A stretch of 64,000 nucleotides of DNA from Streptomyces albofaciens JCM 4342 (GCF_008634025.1 NZ_PDCM01000002.1:2753001-2817000); one strand, 5' to 3'. Numbered from the stretch's first letter, positions 24,750-39,546 are shown. The notes: generated by a model not told the origin, from the letters alone. Numbers and translations are program-made.

Positions 24750-26258
24750 TCAGCCCTCGACGCCCAGCTTCTCCAGGATCAGCTCGCGGACCCGGGCCGC
24801 GTCGGCCTGGCCGCGGGTGGCCTTCATGACCGCGCCGACCAGGGCGCCGGCCGCGGCCACCTTGCCGCCGCGGATCTTGTCGGCGATGGCGGCGTTGGAC
24901 TCGATGGCCTCGTCCACGGCCTTGCCCAGCGCGCCCTCGTCGGAGACGACCTTCAGGCCGCGCTTCTCGACGACGGTGTCCGGGTCGCCTTCGCCCGCGA
25001 GGACGCCCTCGATGGTCTGGCGGGCCAGCTTGTCGTTGAGGGAGCCCTCGGCGACCAGCGCCGCCACCCGCGCGACCTGCTCCGGGGTGATGGGCAGGGC
25101 GGCGAGCTCGACGCCGTCCTCGTTGGCGCGGCGGGCCAGTTCGCCCATCCACCACTTGCGGGCGGCGGCGGAGTCCGCGCCGGCCTCGATGGTGGCGACG
25201 ATCAGGTCCACGGCGCCGGCGTTGAGGATCGACTGCATGTCGTGCTCGGAGACGCCCCACTCCTCGCGCAGCCGGTTGCGGCGTACGCGCGGCAGCTCGG
25301 GCAGGCCCTGGCGCAGCTCCTCGACCCACTCGCGGGAGGGGGCCACCGGGACCAGGTCGGGCTCGGGGAAGTAGCGGTAGTCCTCCGCCTCCTCCTTAAC
25401 CCGGCCGGGGGTGGTGGAGCCGTCCTCCTCGTGGAAGTGGCGGGTCTCCTGGATGATGGTGCCGCCCGAGGAGAGCACGGCCGCGTGCCGCTGGATCTCG
25501 AAGCGCGCGGCGCGCTCGACCGACCGCAGCGAGTTGACGTTCTTCGTCTCGGAGCGGGTGCCGAACTTCTCGGTGCCCTTGGGGCGCAGCGAGAGGTTGA
25601 CGTCGCAGCGCATCTGGCCCATCTCCATGCGGGCCTCGGACACGCCCAGCGCCTTGATCAGCTCACGCAGCTCGGCGACGTACGCCTTGGCGACCTCGGG
25701 GGCCCGCTCGCCCGCGCCCTGGATGGGCTTGGTGACGATCTCGATGAGCGGGATGCCGGCGCGGTTGTAGTCCAGGAGGGAGTGGGACGCGCCGTGGATG
25801 CGGCCGGTGGCGCCGCCGACGTGCGTCGACTTGCCGGTGTCCTCCTCCATGTGGGCGCGCTCGATCTCCACGCGGAAGACCTCGCCGTCCTCCAGCTGGA
25901 CGTCCAGGTACCCGTCGAAGGCGATGGGCTCGTCGTACTGCGACGTCTGGAAGTTCTTCGGCATGTCCGGATAGAAGTAGTTCTTCCGGGCGAAGCGGCA
26001 CCATTCGGCGATGGAGCAGTTCAGCGCCAGGCCGATCTTGATCGCGGACTCGACGCCGACCGCGTTGACGACCGGCAGCGAGCCGGGCATGCCGAGGCAG
26101 GTGGGGCAGGTCTGCGAGTTGGCGTCGGCGCCCAGGGCGGTCGAGCACCCGCAGAACATCTTGGTCTTGGTGCCGAGTTCGACGTGCACCTCAAGACCCA
26201 TCACGGGGTCGTAGGTGGCCAGCGCGTCCTCGTACGACACCAGTTCAGTGACGGTCAC
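24750..26258 (-). CDS. gatB: Asp/Glu-tRNA amidotransferase subunit B
   Basis: The tRNA-binding and kinase subunit of GatCAB, which turns Glu-tRNA(Gln) and Asp-tRNA(Asn) into Gln-tRNA and Asn-tRNA with ATP and ammonia delivered from GatA. Its 502 residues are normal for the family. Seen: [20 protein letters not shown], then [17 protein letters not shown] (zinc cysteines CxC...CxxC), and [20 protein letters not shown]. The C-terminal helical YqeY-like tail ends [18 protein letters not shown] 26258 follows AAAGG with an eight-base gap. It is the last gene of the gatC-gatA-(80-aa protein)-gatB run, 22 bases after the small gene. Confidence 0.97.
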   Translation of the reverse strand: MTVTELVSYEDALATYDPVMGLEVHVELGTKTKMFCGCSTALGADANSQTCPTCLGMPGSLPVVNAVGVESAIKIGLALNCSIAEWCRFARKNYFYPDMPKNFQTSQYDEPIAFDGYLDVQLEDGEVFRVEIERAHMEEDTGKSTHVGGATGRIHGASHSLLDYNRAGIPLIEIVTKPIQGAGERAPEVAKAYVAELRELIKALGVSEARMEMGQMRCDVNLSLRPKGTEKFGTRSETKNVNSLRSVERAARFEIQRHAAVLSSGGTIIQETRHFHEEDGSTTPGRVKEEAEDYRYFPEPDLVPVAPSREWVEELRQGLPELPRVRRNRLREEWGVSEHDMQSILNAGAVDLIVATIEAGADSAAARKWWMGELARRANEDGVELAALPITPEQVARVAALVAEGSLNDKLARQTIEGVLAGEGDPDTVVEKRGLKVVSDEGALGKAVDEAIESNAAIADKIRGGKVAAAGALVGAVMKATRGQADAARVRELILEKLGVEG

Positions 26259-26280
26259 GAAACTAACCTTTCAGTCCCGC

Positions 26281-26523
26281 TCAGCCCGCGAGCACGTCGT
26301 CGCTGTTGAGACGGCGCAGATCGCGGATCAGCAGCGCGACTCCGGTGGCGATGGCGGCGGCGGAGACGACGGCATCGAGGAGCTGGAGCTTGTCCTGCTC
26401 GCCCTTGGCCGCCTTCGCCTGCTTGACGACGCTCACCGCACCGAACAGCGTGGTGCCGATGGACAGATACGTACCGGCCTTGGACTTCTTGAAGCCCTTG
26501 GCCTTCGCGAGCTTTCCACTCAC
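26281..26523 (-). CDS. Small membrane-associated protein inside the gat operon (80 aa)
   Basis: Begins at a GTG (26523) that overlaps the gatA TGA in GTGA, so translation is probably coupled. [20 protein letters not shown] is a Lys-rich start. Two hydrophobic stretches follow ([13 protein letters not shown] and [19 protein letters not shown]), with a charged middle ([12 protein letters not shown]). It looks like a small two-helix membrane protein. A small gene at this place between gatA and gatB is also, as I recall, present in S. coelicolor, which argues it is real. Function unknown. Confidence 0.75.
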   Translation of the reverse strand: MSGKLAKAKGFKKSKAGTYLSIGTTLFGAVSVVKQAKAAKGEQDKLQLLDAVVSAAAIATGVALLIRDLRRLNSDDVLAG

Positions 26524-28022
26524 AGGGACGGTGCCTCCTCAAGCAGCGGGTGCCCCCAACGGGCGGTGAACGCGGCCTCGACCGCGGCACCGACCTTGTA
26601 GAGCCGGTCGTCGGCCATGGCAGGAGCGATGATCTGCAGACCCACCGGCAGCCCGTCCTCGGGAGCCAGGCCGCAGGGCAGCGACATGGCCGCGTTGCCT
26701 GCCAGGTTGGTCGGGATCGTGCACAGGTCGGCGAGGTACATCGCCATCGGGTCGTCGGCGCGCTCGCCGATCGGGAAGGCAGTGGTGGGCGTGGTCGGCG
26801 AGACCAGCACGTCGACCTGCTCGAAGGCCTTCTCGAAGTCCCGGGTGATGAGCGTGCGCACCTTCTGGGCGGACCCGTAGTACGCGTCGTAGTAGCCGGA
26901 GCTGAGGGCGTACGTGCCGAGCATCACGCGGCGCTTGACCTCGGGGCCGAAACCGGCCTCGCGGGTCAGCGCGGTGACGTCCTCGGCCGACCGGGTGCCG
27001 TCGTCGCCGACCCGCAGGCCGTAGCGCATGGCGTCGAAGCGGGCCAGGTTCGAGGAGCACTCGGACGGCGCGATCAGGTAGTACGCGGCGAGCGCCATGT
27101 CGAAGGACGGGCAGGAGATCTCCACGATCTCCGCGCCCAGCTCGCGCAGCAGCTCCACGGACTCGTTGAAGCGCTGCATGACGCCGGCCTGGTAGCCCTC
27201 GCCGGAGAACTCCTTGACGACGCCGATGCGCATGCCCTTGACGTCGCCGTTGCGGGCCGCCTCGACGACCGGCGGGACCGGCGCGTCGATGGAGGTCGAG
27301 TCCAGCTCGTCGTGGCCGGCGATCACCTCGTGCAGCAGGGCCGCGTCCAGGACCGTACGGGCGCAGGGCCCGCCCTGGTCGAGGGACGAGGAGAACGCCA
27401 CCATGCCGTAGCGGGAGACCGCGCCGTAGGTGGGCTTGACGCCGACGGTGCCGGTGACGGCGGCGGGCTGGCGGATCGAGCCGCCGGTGTCCGTGCCGAT
27501 GGCGAGCGGGGCCTCGTAGGCGGCGAGGGCGGCGGAGGAGCCGCCGCCGGAGCCGCCGGGGATGCGGGTGAGGTCCCAGGGGTTGCCGGTCGGGCCGTAG
27601 GCGCTGTTCTCGGTGGAGGACCCCATGGCGAACTCGTCCATGTTGGTCTTGCCGAGGATGACGACGTCGGCGGCCTTGAGCTTCTTGGTCAGCGTCGCGT
27701 CGTACGGCGGCAGCCAGCCTTCGAGGATCTTGGAGCCGACGGTGGTGGGAACGCCCTCCGTGGTGAAGATGTCCTTCAGCGCGAGCGGCACACCGGCCAG
27801 CGGGCCGAGCTTCTCGCCGCGCTCGCGCTTGGCGTCCACGGCTCGGGCCTGGGCGAGCGCGCCCTCGCGGTCCACGTGCAGGAAGGCGTGCACCTTCTCG
27901 TCGACGGCCTCGATACGGGCCAGGTGCGCCTCGGTGACCTCGACGGCGGTGACCTCACCGGCGGCGATCTTGGCCGCGATCTCGGCGGCCGTGAGCTTGA
28001 TCAGATCTGCCATGTCGGTCAC
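26520..28022 (-). CDS. gatA: Asp/Glu-tRNA amidotransferase subunit A
   Basis: The amidase subunit of GatCAB, which releases ammonia from glutamine. Its 500 residues show the amidase-signature Ser-cisSer-Lys triad: Lys in [14 protein letters not shown], the two Ser in [15 protein letters not shown] and [12 protein letters not shown]. The C-terminal [17 protein letters not shown] is typical. It overlaps gatC (GTGA, 28019-28022) and the small gene downstream. GTG 28022 gives [20 protein letters not shown], which aligns with the usual Streptomyces start. ATG 28013, with GGAGG ten bases upstream, is a real alternative. Confidence 0.97.
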   Translation of the reverse strand: MTDMADLIKLTAAEIAAKIAAGEVTAVEVTEAHLARIEAVDEKVHAFLHVDREGALAQARAVDAKRERGEKLGPLAGVPLALKDIFTTEGVPTTVGSKILEGWLPPYDATLTKKLKAADVVILGKTNMDEFAMGSSTENSAYGPTGNPWDLTRIPGGSGGGSSAALAAYEAPLAIGTDTGGSIRQPAAVTGTVGVKPTYGAVSRYGMVAFSSSLDQGGPCARTVLDAALLHEVIAGHDELDSTSIDAPVPPVVEAARNGDVKGMRIGVVKEFSGEGYQAGVMQRFNESVELLRELGAEIVEISCPSFDMALAAYYLIAPSECSSNLARFDAMRYGLRVGDDGTRSAEDVTALTREAGFGPEVKRRVMLGTYALSSGYYDAYYGSAQKVRTLITRDFEKAFEQVDVLVSPTTPTTAFPIGERADDPMAMYLADLCTIPTNLAGNAAMSLPCGLAPEDGLPVGLQIIAPAMADDRLYKVGAAVEAAFTARWGHPLLEEAPSL

Positions 28023-28315
28023 TCCTCCCCCAGGATCTGCGGCACCTTGAAACGCTGCTGCTCCTGGGCCGGGGCGCCGGACAGCGCCTGCTCGGGCGTC
28101 AGCGACGGCCGGACCACGTCCGGGCGCATGACGTTGGTCAGGGGCAGCGGGTGGGAGGTCGGCGGTACGTCTTGGTCGGCGACCTCGGAGACGCGGGCGA
28201 CCGCGCCAATGATGTCGTCGAGCTGTCCGGCGAAGTGATCGAGCTCTTCGTCCTTCAGCTCCAAGCGCGCCAGCCGGGCGAGGTGGGCGACCTCCTCGCG
28301 CGTGATGCCAGGCAT
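28019..28315 (-). CDS. gatC: Asp/Glu-tRNA amidotransferase subunit C
   Basis: A 98-residue subunit that wraps around GatA and GatB and stabilises the complex. [20 protein letters not shown] is the conserved start, followed by [24 protein letters not shown] and the C-terminal [13 protein letters not shown]. The ATG at 28315 follows GAGGAT with a suitable gap. First gene of the gat operon; its promoter should lie in the 192-base gap up to 28507. Confidence 0.95.
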   Translation of the reverse strand: MPGITREEVAHLARLARLELKDEELDHFAGQLDDIIGAVARVSEVADQDVPPTSHPLPLTNVMRPDVVRPSLTPEQALSGAPAQEQQRFKVPQILGEE

Positions 28316-28420
28316 GCAGCGATCCTCAGGGTGAGTGTCTTGGCTGTTCTTCCAGATGTCCGGGCCAATCCTATGGCGTACGCAATAGAGGGTCGAAACG
28401 CATTCCCGGGAGCGCCTGGG

Positions 28421-28480
28421 GTACGGGGTGGGCCGTACGGGGCCGGGGGCTCGTCCGTACGGGGTGCGGGGCCGTACGGG
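28421..28480. repeat. Four GTACGGG motifs upstream of gatC
   Basis: CCGTACGG, itself an 8-base palindrome, occurs at about 28433, 28455 and 28472, with a related GTACGGGG at 28421. The block separates the stop of the GGDEF-EAL gene from the gatC promoter region. It could form a G/C-rich transcript end; no T-run is present. Confidence 0.45.
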
Positions 28481-28507
28481 AAGGGGCCCGCACGGGTCCC
28501 GGCCCCG

Positions 28508-30625
28508 TCAGGTCACCCGCTGGTCGGCTTCCTCGACCGCCGCGGCGCGCTCGTGCTGGGGCTCCGTGACGGACCGCTCCGTCTCGCGCTGCCAGCCGCG
28601 CTCGCCGCGGGCCCGCAGCCAGGCGGTGGTCTCGTCCGGCGGCATCGCGGCGGCGACCAGCCAGCCCTGCACCGCGTCGCAGCCCAGGTCGCGCAGCCGC
28701 TCCCAGGTCTCGTCGTCCTCGACGCCCTCGGCGACCACCAGCAGGCCCAGCGAGTGGGCCAGGTCCAGGGTGCAGCGGACGATCTCGGCGTCCTCGTTGT
28801 CCACCGCCAGCCGGGCGACGAAGCTGCGGTCGATCTTCAGCTCGCTGACCGGGAGGCGGCGCAGGTGGACGAGGGACGAATAGCCGGTGCCGAAGTCGTC
28901 CAGGGACATCTTGACGCCGTGCCCGGTCAGCCCGGCCAGGGTGTCGGCGGCCCGCTGCGGGTCCTCCAGCAGCACATGTTCCGTTATCTCCAACTGGAGC
29001 GAACCGGGCGGTACTTGATGGCGGGCCAGCCGGGCGGCCACCGCGCCGGCGAAGCCGGGGGTGTGCACGTCGCGGGGTGAGACGTTGACCGCGACCGGCA
29101 CCTCCAGGCCGGAGGCGCGCCACCGGGCCACCTGGGCGAGCGCGGTCTCCAGCACGTACTCGGTCAGGCGCGGCATCAGCCCGGAGGACTCGGCGATGGC
29201 GATGAACTCGTCCGGCGGAACCCTGCCGCGCTCCGGATGGACCCACCGGACCAGTGCCTCCAGCCCGGCCACATGCCCGTCGAAGCCCACCTTGGGCTGG
29301 TAGTGCAGCTCCACGTCACCGGCGTCGAGCGCGCGGCGCAGGTCGCCCAACAGGCCCAGCCGGTCCGGGGTGTTGCCGTCGCGCTTGGCCTCGTAGACCT
29401 CGACGCCGCTGCGGTCCCGCTTGGCCTGGTACATGGCCACGTCGGCCCGGCGCAGCAGTCCCTCGGCGTCCAGGGCGTGGTCGGGGAAGACGGCGACCCC
29501 GGCGCTGGCCTCCAGCACGAGGGTGAGTCCGTCCAGGTCGAGCGGCGAGCCGAGGGCCGCGACCAGGTTGCGGGCCACCCGCTGGGCGCTGGTCAGGGAG
29601 TCGGCGGTGGGCAGCAGCACCGCGAACTCGTCGCCGCCGAGGCGGGCGGCCTCCGCGCCGCGCGGCAGCGCGTGCCGCAGCCGGTCGGCTATCTGGAGCA
29701 GCAGCCGGTCGCCGGCCAGGTGGCCGAGGGTGTCGTTCACCGAACGGAAGCGGTCGAGGTCGATCAGGACCAGGGCGGAACGGGCGCCGATGCGCTCGGC
29801 GTCGTCCAGCGCGGTCCAGGTGCGCTCCAGCAGCCACTGCCGGTTGGGCAGGCCGGTCAGCGGGTCGCGCAGCTGCTCCTCGGCGCGGGCGCGGGCGATC
29901 CACAGGGTGGAGTCCAGGGCGATCAGCGGGACGGCGAACATCGGCAGCAGGAACGGGGCGTGCACGGCGGCGACCACGATCAGCGGCGAGATGCCCAGCA
30001 GCGCCACGCCGACCAGGGCCTGCCGGGCCAGCGCCGTGCGGGCGATGGTGGGCAGGCCGCCGCTGCGCGGCGCCATCGTGAACCACAGCAGGGAACGGGT
30101 GACGAGGAGGTAGGCGAGGGCCGCTACCAGGATGTCCGGCAGGACGGACAGGTCCCAGGCCGCGGGCTGCCACGGGTGCTCGATGGTCGGGACGACGTGG
30201 AAGGCGGCGAGGCCCAGCGCCGCGGCGCCGATGCCGAGGACGTCCACCGCGCCGTGCAGCAGGGCCTGTCGCCAGCGGTGCCGGCGGGCCGCGCCGACCA
30301 GGACGACGACGGCCACGCTCACCAGGACGGCGGGCACCCAGCCGTACAGCAGCAGGACGGCGAGGGCCAGGGCGGCACCCGATCCGGTGCCGCCCCACCA
30401 GCGGTCGCGGCCGAGCGCGACCAGATGGCCCACGATCACCCCGGTCAAGATGGCCAGGGCCCAGCCGACGGCGCCTTCCGGGAAGAGCGCCCGGCCGGCG
30501 CCGAGCGTCCGGACCACTCCCACCGCGAGCGCGCCGCCCGCCGCCAGCACGACGGCCGCGGGCAGCGCGGGCGCGACGAGCCGGCCAAGCCGCGACGCCG
30601 GAGCGGCGCTGTCGGTCGGTTTCAT
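28508..30625 (-). CDS. rmdB: Membrane GGDEF-EAL protein, probable c-di-GMP phosphodiesterase (RmdB type)
   Basis: 705 residues. About seven to eight hydrophobic segments (1-250) are followed by GGDEF (about 265-425) and EAL (about 440-690). GGDEF reads [13 protein letters not shown]; the RxxD inhibitory position is RGAE, so feedback binding is weakened. The EAL domain is complete: LEALVRW, NVSPRDV, LEITEHVLL, SLDDFGTGYSSL, KIDRSFV, AEGVEDDE and QGW. It should hydrolyse c-di-GMP to pGpG. Position next to ligA and gat matches, from memory, RmdB of S. coelicolor, a phosphodiesterase that affects aerial development. ATG 30625 has GAGAGG eight bases upstream. Confidence 0.88.
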   Translation of the reverse strand: MKPTDSAAPASRLGRLVAPALPAAVVLAAGGALAVGVVRTLGAGRALFPEGAVGWALAILTGVIVGHLVALGRDRWWGGTGSGAALALAVLLLYGWVPAVLVSVAVVVLVGAARRHRWRQALLHGAVDVLGIGAAALGLAAFHVVPTIEHPWQPAAWDLSVLPDILVAALAYLLVTRSLLWFTMAPRSGGLPTIARTALARQALVGVALLGISPLIVVAAVHAPFLLPMFAVPLIALDSTLWIARARAEEQLRDPLTGLPNRQWLLERTWTALDDAERIGARSALVLIDLDRFRSVNDTLGHLAGDRLLLQIADRLRHALPRGAEAARLGGDEFAVLLPTADSLTSAQRVARNLVAALGSPLDLDGLTLVLEASAGVAVFPDHALDAEGLLRRADVAMYQAKRDRSGVEVYEAKRDGNTPDRLGLLGDLRRALDAGDVELHYQPKVGFDGHVAGLEALVRWVHPERGRVPPDEFIAIAESSGLMPRLTEYVLETALAQVARWRASGLEVPVAVNVSPRDVHTPGFAGAVAARLARHQVPPGSLQLEITEHVLLEDPQRAADTLAGLTGHGVKMSLDDFGTGYSSLVHLRRLPVSELKIDRSFVARLAVDNEDAEIVRCTLDLAHSLGLLVVAEGVEDDETWERLRDLGCDAVQGWLVAAAMPPDETTAWLRARGERGWQRETERSVTEPQHERAAAVEEADQRVT

Positions 30626-30781
30626 TCCGATACCTCTCACAGCCGGCTGTGCCCGCGCCACGGCAGGCGCACACCTCAACAGTAGGCCGCAGAAGGCCGC
30701 CACGGGCAGCGATCGGCAGCGGTTGCCCGAATGCGACCCGGCCATCCGGAACCATCTGCTATGCGCCGATGAGGTGACTCC

Positions 30782-34058
<3,277 letters not shown>

Positions 34059-34122
34059 CGTCCGAGGGTAAGTGGTCGGGCGGTGCGGCCCACGGCCGCG
34101 GGGGCCGGGCGGGCCGGCGGGG

Positions 34123-34812
34123 TTACCGCCCCGGACGCACCGTCAGGTCGTTGATCTCCGCGTCCCGCGGCAGGTCGAGTGCGGTCAGGATGGTGGTGGC
34201 CACCGACTCCGGGTCGATCCACTGCGAGGCGTCGTACTCCCGGCCCTCCTGGCGGAAGACGCTCTCCTGCATGGGGGTGGCGGTGCGGCCCGGGTAGACG
34301 GAGGTCACCCGCACGCCGTTGCCGTGCTCCTCGGCCCGCAGCGAGTCGGCCAGCGCCTTCAGGCCGTGCTTGCTGGCGGCGTACGCGCCCCACTGGGCGT
34401 TCGCGTTCAGGCCGGCGCCCGAGTTGACGAAGATCACATGGCCCTTGGCGGTCCGCAGCTGCGGGAGGAACTGGCGGGTCAGCTCGGCGGGCGAGAGCAG
34501 GTTGGCGGCGAGCGTGCGCTGCCACGCCTTGGGACCGAGGTCGCCGATCGCGCCCAGTTCGACGACGCCCGCGATGTGCATCAGGGAGTCCAGCCGGTCC
34601 GGCAGCGGCTGCTTGCCGAAGGCCCAGTCCAGCTTCTCGGGGGCGGCGAGGTCGCCGACCACCGTACGGGCCCCGGGGAACTGCCCGGCCAGCTCCTTGG
34701 CGCGGCCGGCGTCGCGCGCCAGCAGCCACAGCTCCTCGCCGCGGTCCGCGAGCCGCCGTGCGACCGCCGCTCCGATGCCCGATCCTGCGCCCGTGATCAT
34801 GTGCGTACCCAT
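34123..34812 (-). CDS. Short-chain dehydrogenase/reductase
   Basis: A 229-residue NAD(P)-dependent oxidoreductase. MITGAGSGIGAAVARRLADRG is the cofactor motif (TGxxxGIG), NAG-type sequence is replaced by HIAGVVELG, FVNSGAGLNAN carries the catalytic Ser, and YAASKHGLKALAD is the YxxxK pair. The substrate is unknown. The ATG at 34812 is used. It lies in line with the MetE-like gene downstream (64-base gap) and the LOG gene upstream, so these may share transcripts. Confidence 0.88.
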   Translation of the reverse strand: MGTHMITGAGSGIGAAVARRLADRGEELWLLARDAGRAKELAGQFPGARTVVGDLAAPEKLDWAFGKQPLPDRLDSLMHIAGVVELGAIGDLGPKAWQRTLAANLLSPAELTRQFLPQLRTAKGHVIFVNSGAGLNANAQWGAYAASKHGLKALADSLRAEEHGNGVRVTSVYPGRTATPMQESVFRQEGREYDASQWIDPESVATTILTALDLPRDAEINDLTVRPGR

Positions 34813-34872
34813 GGGGCCGATCCTAACGACGGGCGGCGGGCCGTCCCCGGCGCGGGGCCCCGGCGCGGGGTG

Positions 34873-35415
34873 TCAGCCCTGGATGCCCGCCTGCTCCTCC
34901 AGGTACGCCAGCGCGCCGGCCCCGTCCTCCGCGAAGAACACCAGCTCCGTGAGCGGCAGCGGGAGGAAGCCCTCGTCCTCCATGCGCTGGAACTGCTCCT
35001 TGAGGCCGTCGTAGAAACCGGCGGTGTTCAGGAGCACCACGGGCTTGGTGTGCAGGCCGTGCTTCTTCAGCTCCAGGATCTCGGTGGCCTCGTCCAGCGT
35101 GCCGGTGCCGCCGACCATGACGACGATCGCGTCGGCGCGCGCCAGCAGCTCGGCCTTGCGCTCGGCGAGGTCCTTGGTGATCACCATGTCGTCGACCCCG
35201 GGCCGCACCTTGTGCGCGAGGAAGTCCACCGAGACGCCGACGAGCCGGCCGCCCGCCGACTCCACGCCGTCGGCCATGACCTTCATCAGGCCGCTGTCCG
35301 AGCCGCCCCAGACCAGCGCGTGCCCGCCCTTGCCGATCAGCTCGGCGAACTCCCGGGCGGCGGTGGTGTAGCGGGCGTCGAGGTCGGCGGCGGAGCAGAA
35401 GACACAGATGTTCAT
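34873..35415 (-). CDS. LOG-family protein (TIGR00730-like nucleotide phosphoribohydrolase)
   Basis: A 180-residue Rossmann-type protein. MNICVFCSAADLDARYTTAA, then LVWGGSDSGLMKVMADG and VVMVGGTGTLDEATEIL. The last corresponds to the PGGxGTxxE catalytic motif of LOG enzymes, here VGGTGTLDE with Val in place of Pro. Known members release the base from cytokinin ribotides or AMP, and the physiological substrate in Streptomyces is unclear. ATG 35415 fits the conserved start; frames extending further upstream are unsupported. Confidence 0.85.
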   Translation of the reverse strand: MNICVFCSAADLDARYTTAAREFAELIGKGGHALVWGGSDSGLMKVMADGVESAGGRLVGVSVDFLAHKVRPGVDDMVITKDLAERKAELLARADAIVVMVGGTGTLDEATEILELKKHGLHTKPVVLLNTAGFYDGLKEQFQRMEDEGFLPLPLTELVFFAEDGAGALAYLEEQAGIQG

Positions 35416-35473
35416 ACCGGTCACTCTACGAGCCGCCACCGACAGCACCCCGGCACCCGGCCCGGGCCGGTCG

Positions 35474-36964
<1,491 letters not shown>

Positions 36965-37040
36965 CTATGGGCAGCCGGGCCGCCGGGGGCCACCGGGGCG
37001 GAAGTCGCGATCCGTGAAGTCCTGGGTTTAGGTTGCCGTC

Positions 37041-38780
37041 ATGGTGGAGGGAACGCGTACGCATACGCACAGGAAGAGCACGGGCGGGAACATCGGGGAC
37101 GAGGGGGCGAATGCCGCGTCAGAGGCCGGTCCGGGAAGCGGCAGCGGCGGGACGGCGGGTGACGGAGCCGGGGCAGCGCCCTCCGGCGGCCTGCGCCGCT
37201 CCTCGCTCCTGATGGCCGCGGGCACGGTCGTCTCCCGGGCGACGGGCCTGTTCCGGGGCGTCCTCCAGGCCGCCGCCCTCGGTACGGGGCTGCTGGCCAC
37301 CACGTACAACACGGCGAACCTCGTCCCGATGAGCCTGTACACGCTGCTGATCGGCGGCGCGCTCAACGCCGTGCTGGTGCCGCAGCTCGTCCGGGCCCGG
37401 GCGGAGCACCCGGACGGCGGACGGGCACACGAACAGCGGCTGGTCACCCTCGTGCTGACGGTCCTCGGCATCGGCACCCTGCTCGCGGTGTGGGCGGCGC
37501 CCGGGATCGTCAGCCTGTACACGACGGACACGCCGGAGAACCACGCCGCCTACGAACTGACCGTGGTCTTCGCCCGCTTCCTGCTGCCGCAGATCTTCTT
37601 CTACGGGGTGTACGGCATCCTGGGGCAAGTCCTCAACGCGCGCGGCAGGTTCGGCGCGATGATGTGGACGCCGGTGCTCAACAACGTCGTCCTGATCGCC
37701 ATGTTCGGCGCGTACGTGGGCCTGCTGACCGTTCCGGAGACGGTGGCGGAGATCACCGACGCGCAGGTGCGGCTGCTCGGCGTCGGCACCACGATCGGCA
37801 TCGCCCTCCAGGCGCTCGCGCTGATCCCCTACGCGCGCGAGGCGGGGTTCCGCTTCCGGCCGCGCTTCGACTGGCGCGGCACCGGCCTGCGCAAGAGTGC
37901 CGACGCGGCGCGCTGGACGCTGCTGTTCGTGCTGGTCAACCTGGTGTCGATGACGGTCGTCACGCACTACGCGACGGCCGCCGATCAGGAACTGCCCAAG
38001 GCCGGCGTCGGCTTCTCCTCGTACACCTACGCCCAGAACATCTGGGGACTGCCGCAGTCCATCGTCACCGTCTCGCTGATCACCGCGCTGCTGCCCCGGA
38101 TGACCCGCGCGGTCGCCGAACGGCGCCTGGACGACCTGCGGGAGGACCTCTCCCGCGCGCTGCGCGTCAGCGGCGCGGTCATCGTCCCGGCCGCCGTCTT
38201 CTTCGTGGCCTTCGGCCCGGAGATGGCGCAGCTGCTGTACGCGCACGGCGCCGCCAGCGCCGAGTCCGCCGTGCCGCTGGGGCAGATGCTCCAGGCCCTC
38301 GGGCTGGGCCTGATCCCGTTCTCGGCCCAGTCGCTGCTGCTGCGCGGCTTCTACGCCTTCGAGGACACCCGTACGCCGTTCCTGCTGGCCGTGTGCGTCT
38401 CCGGCGTCAACGTCGCGCTCGCCACCGCCTGCCACCTGCTGCTCCCGGCCCGGTGGGCGGTCGTCGGCATGGCCGCCGCGTACGCCGTGGCGTACGCCGT
38501 CGGGCTGCTGGCCAGTGCGTATGTGCTGCGCCGCCGGATGGAGGGGCGGCTCGACGGGCGTCGGCTGAGCCGTACGTACGGCAAGCTGACCGGTGCGGCG
38601 CTGGCCGCCGGGGCGGTGGGCTGGGCGGCGGCCCACGCCTGTGCCGGTGCCACCGGGGACGCCTTCTGGTCCACGGCGCTCGCCCTCGCCGCCGGTGCCG
38701 CGACCATGGCCCTGCTCTTCCTGATGCTGGCCCGCGTCCTGCGGATCACCGAGCTGCGGTCCCTGCCGGGTCTGCGCTGA
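37041..38780 (+). CDS. murJ: Lipid II flippase MurJ-like (MviN)
   Basis: A 579-residue integral membrane protein with 14 or so helices of the MOP superfamily, which moves lipid II across the membrane in peptidoglycan synthesis. A Gly/Ala-rich, soluble N-terminal tail of about 50 residues precedes SSLLMAAGTVVSRATGLFRG, the conserved first helix. QIFFYGVYGILGQVLNARGR and SAQSLLLRGFYAFEDTRTPF are typical of the family. Streptomyces has several MviN paralogues, so this may be an accessory copy rather than the main flippase. ATG 37041 is taken; an internal start near residue 58 (LLMAAG) would remove the tail. The 3' end overlaps the convergent gene by 35 bases. Confidence 0.85.
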   Translation: MVEGTRTHTHRKSTGGNIGDEGANAASEAGPGSGSGGTAGDGAGAAPSGGLRRSSLLMAAGTVVSRATGLFRGVLQAAALGTGLLATTYNTANLVPMSLYTLLIGGALNAVLVPQLVRARAEHPDGGRAHEQRLVTLVLTVLGIGTLLAVWAAPGIVSLYTTDTPENHAAYELTVVFARFLLPQIFFYGVYGILGQVLNARGRFGAMMWTPVLNNVVLIAMFGAYVGLLTVPETVAEITDAQVRLLGVGTTIGIALQALALIPYAREAGFRFRPRFDWRGTGLRKSADAARWTLLFVLVNLVSMTVVTHYATAADQELPKAGVGFSSYTYAQNIWGLPQSIVTVSLITALLPRMTRAVAERRLDDLREDLSRALRVSGAVIVPAAVFFVAFGPEMAQLLYAHGAASAESAVPLGQMLQALGLGLIPFSAQSLLLRGFYAFEDTRTPFLLAVCVSGVNVALATACHLLLPARWAVVGMAAAYAVAYAVGLLASAYVLRRRMEGRLDGRRLSRTYGKLTGAALAAGAVGWAAAHACAGATGDAFWSTALALAAGAATMALLFLMLARVLRITELRSLPGLR

Positions 38781-39546
38781 CCTCGGGGGCCGGGGCGTCG
38801 GCCGGGGCGAAAGCCGCGGCTCCGGACGCCGCCCCGGTCCCGGCCGCCGCCTGCGCCGCCGCCTCGGTCCGGACCATCTTCTCCATCCTGTCGATGCCGA
38901 TCACCCCACTGGCCACGATGGCGAGGGCGATCGCCGCCATCAGCATCACCGTGCCCAGCCACACCATCGTGTCCACCGGCAGCGTGAACGCGCCGATCAC
39001 CCGGGCCACGCACTCGCCCAGCAGGGCCGCGCCCCACACCGCCGAGTGCCGCCGCTGCACCCGCCGGAACCACGCCGACTCCGCCGTCAGCCGGTCCCAC
39101 GCGGCGCTCCGGGCCGCGTCCCCCTTGGTGATCCACGGCTTGAGCACCGGCGCCATCAGCGGCCGCCCGATCAGCGCGGACACCAGCACCGCCAGGCCGA
39201 AGGTGCTGCTCACGGCGCTGTCCTTGGCCATCATCAGCCGCTCGTCACCGGCCAGCAGGCTGAGCAGCAGACCGATGACGTTCGTCGCCGTCATCAGCGT
39301 GGCCACCGCGTTGAAGCGGCGCTCCCTGGCCAGGCTCCACAGCGAGCGGGCGGCCGGCAGCGCGCTGCTCCAGGCCAGCGCGGCGAGGGTGCTGAGGCCG
39401 AAGACGCCGGTGAGGAGGTAGTACGACGCGATCGGGACGCCGGCGTCCAGCAGCAGCGCCCGCGGGCCCTCCAGCTTCGGGCCGGGGGCGGTGGCCGTAC
39501 CGGTGCCGGTGGCCGCTTCCGTACCGTGCGGGGCCTGGCTGTTCAT
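38746..39546 (-). CDS. VC0807-like integral membrane protein
   Basis: A 266-residue membrane protein. A short Ala/Gly/Thr N-terminal tail is followed by about six hydrophobic segments (LLLDAGVPIASYYLLTGVFG, then TLMTATNVIGLLLSLLAG and others). The middle has KPWITKGDAARSAAWDRLTA, characteristic of the VC0807 group. The C terminus is Ala/Pro-rich and overlaps murJ by 35 bases on the other strand. ATG 39546 is the natural start. No transport substrate or enzyme activity is known for the family. Confidence 0.7.
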   Translation of the reverse strand: MNSQAPHGTEAATGTGTATAPGPKLEGPRALLLDAGVPIASYYLLTGVFGLSTLAALAWSSALPAARSLWSLARERRFNAVATLMTATNVIGLLLSLLAGDERLMMAKDSAVSSTFGLAVLVSALIGRPLMAPVLKPWITKGDAARSAAWDRLTAESAWFRRVQRRHSAVWGAALLGECVARVIGAFTLPVDTMVWLGTVMLMAAIALAIVASGVIGIDRMEKMVRTEAAAQAAAGTGAASGAAAFAPADAPAPEVSADPAGTAAR

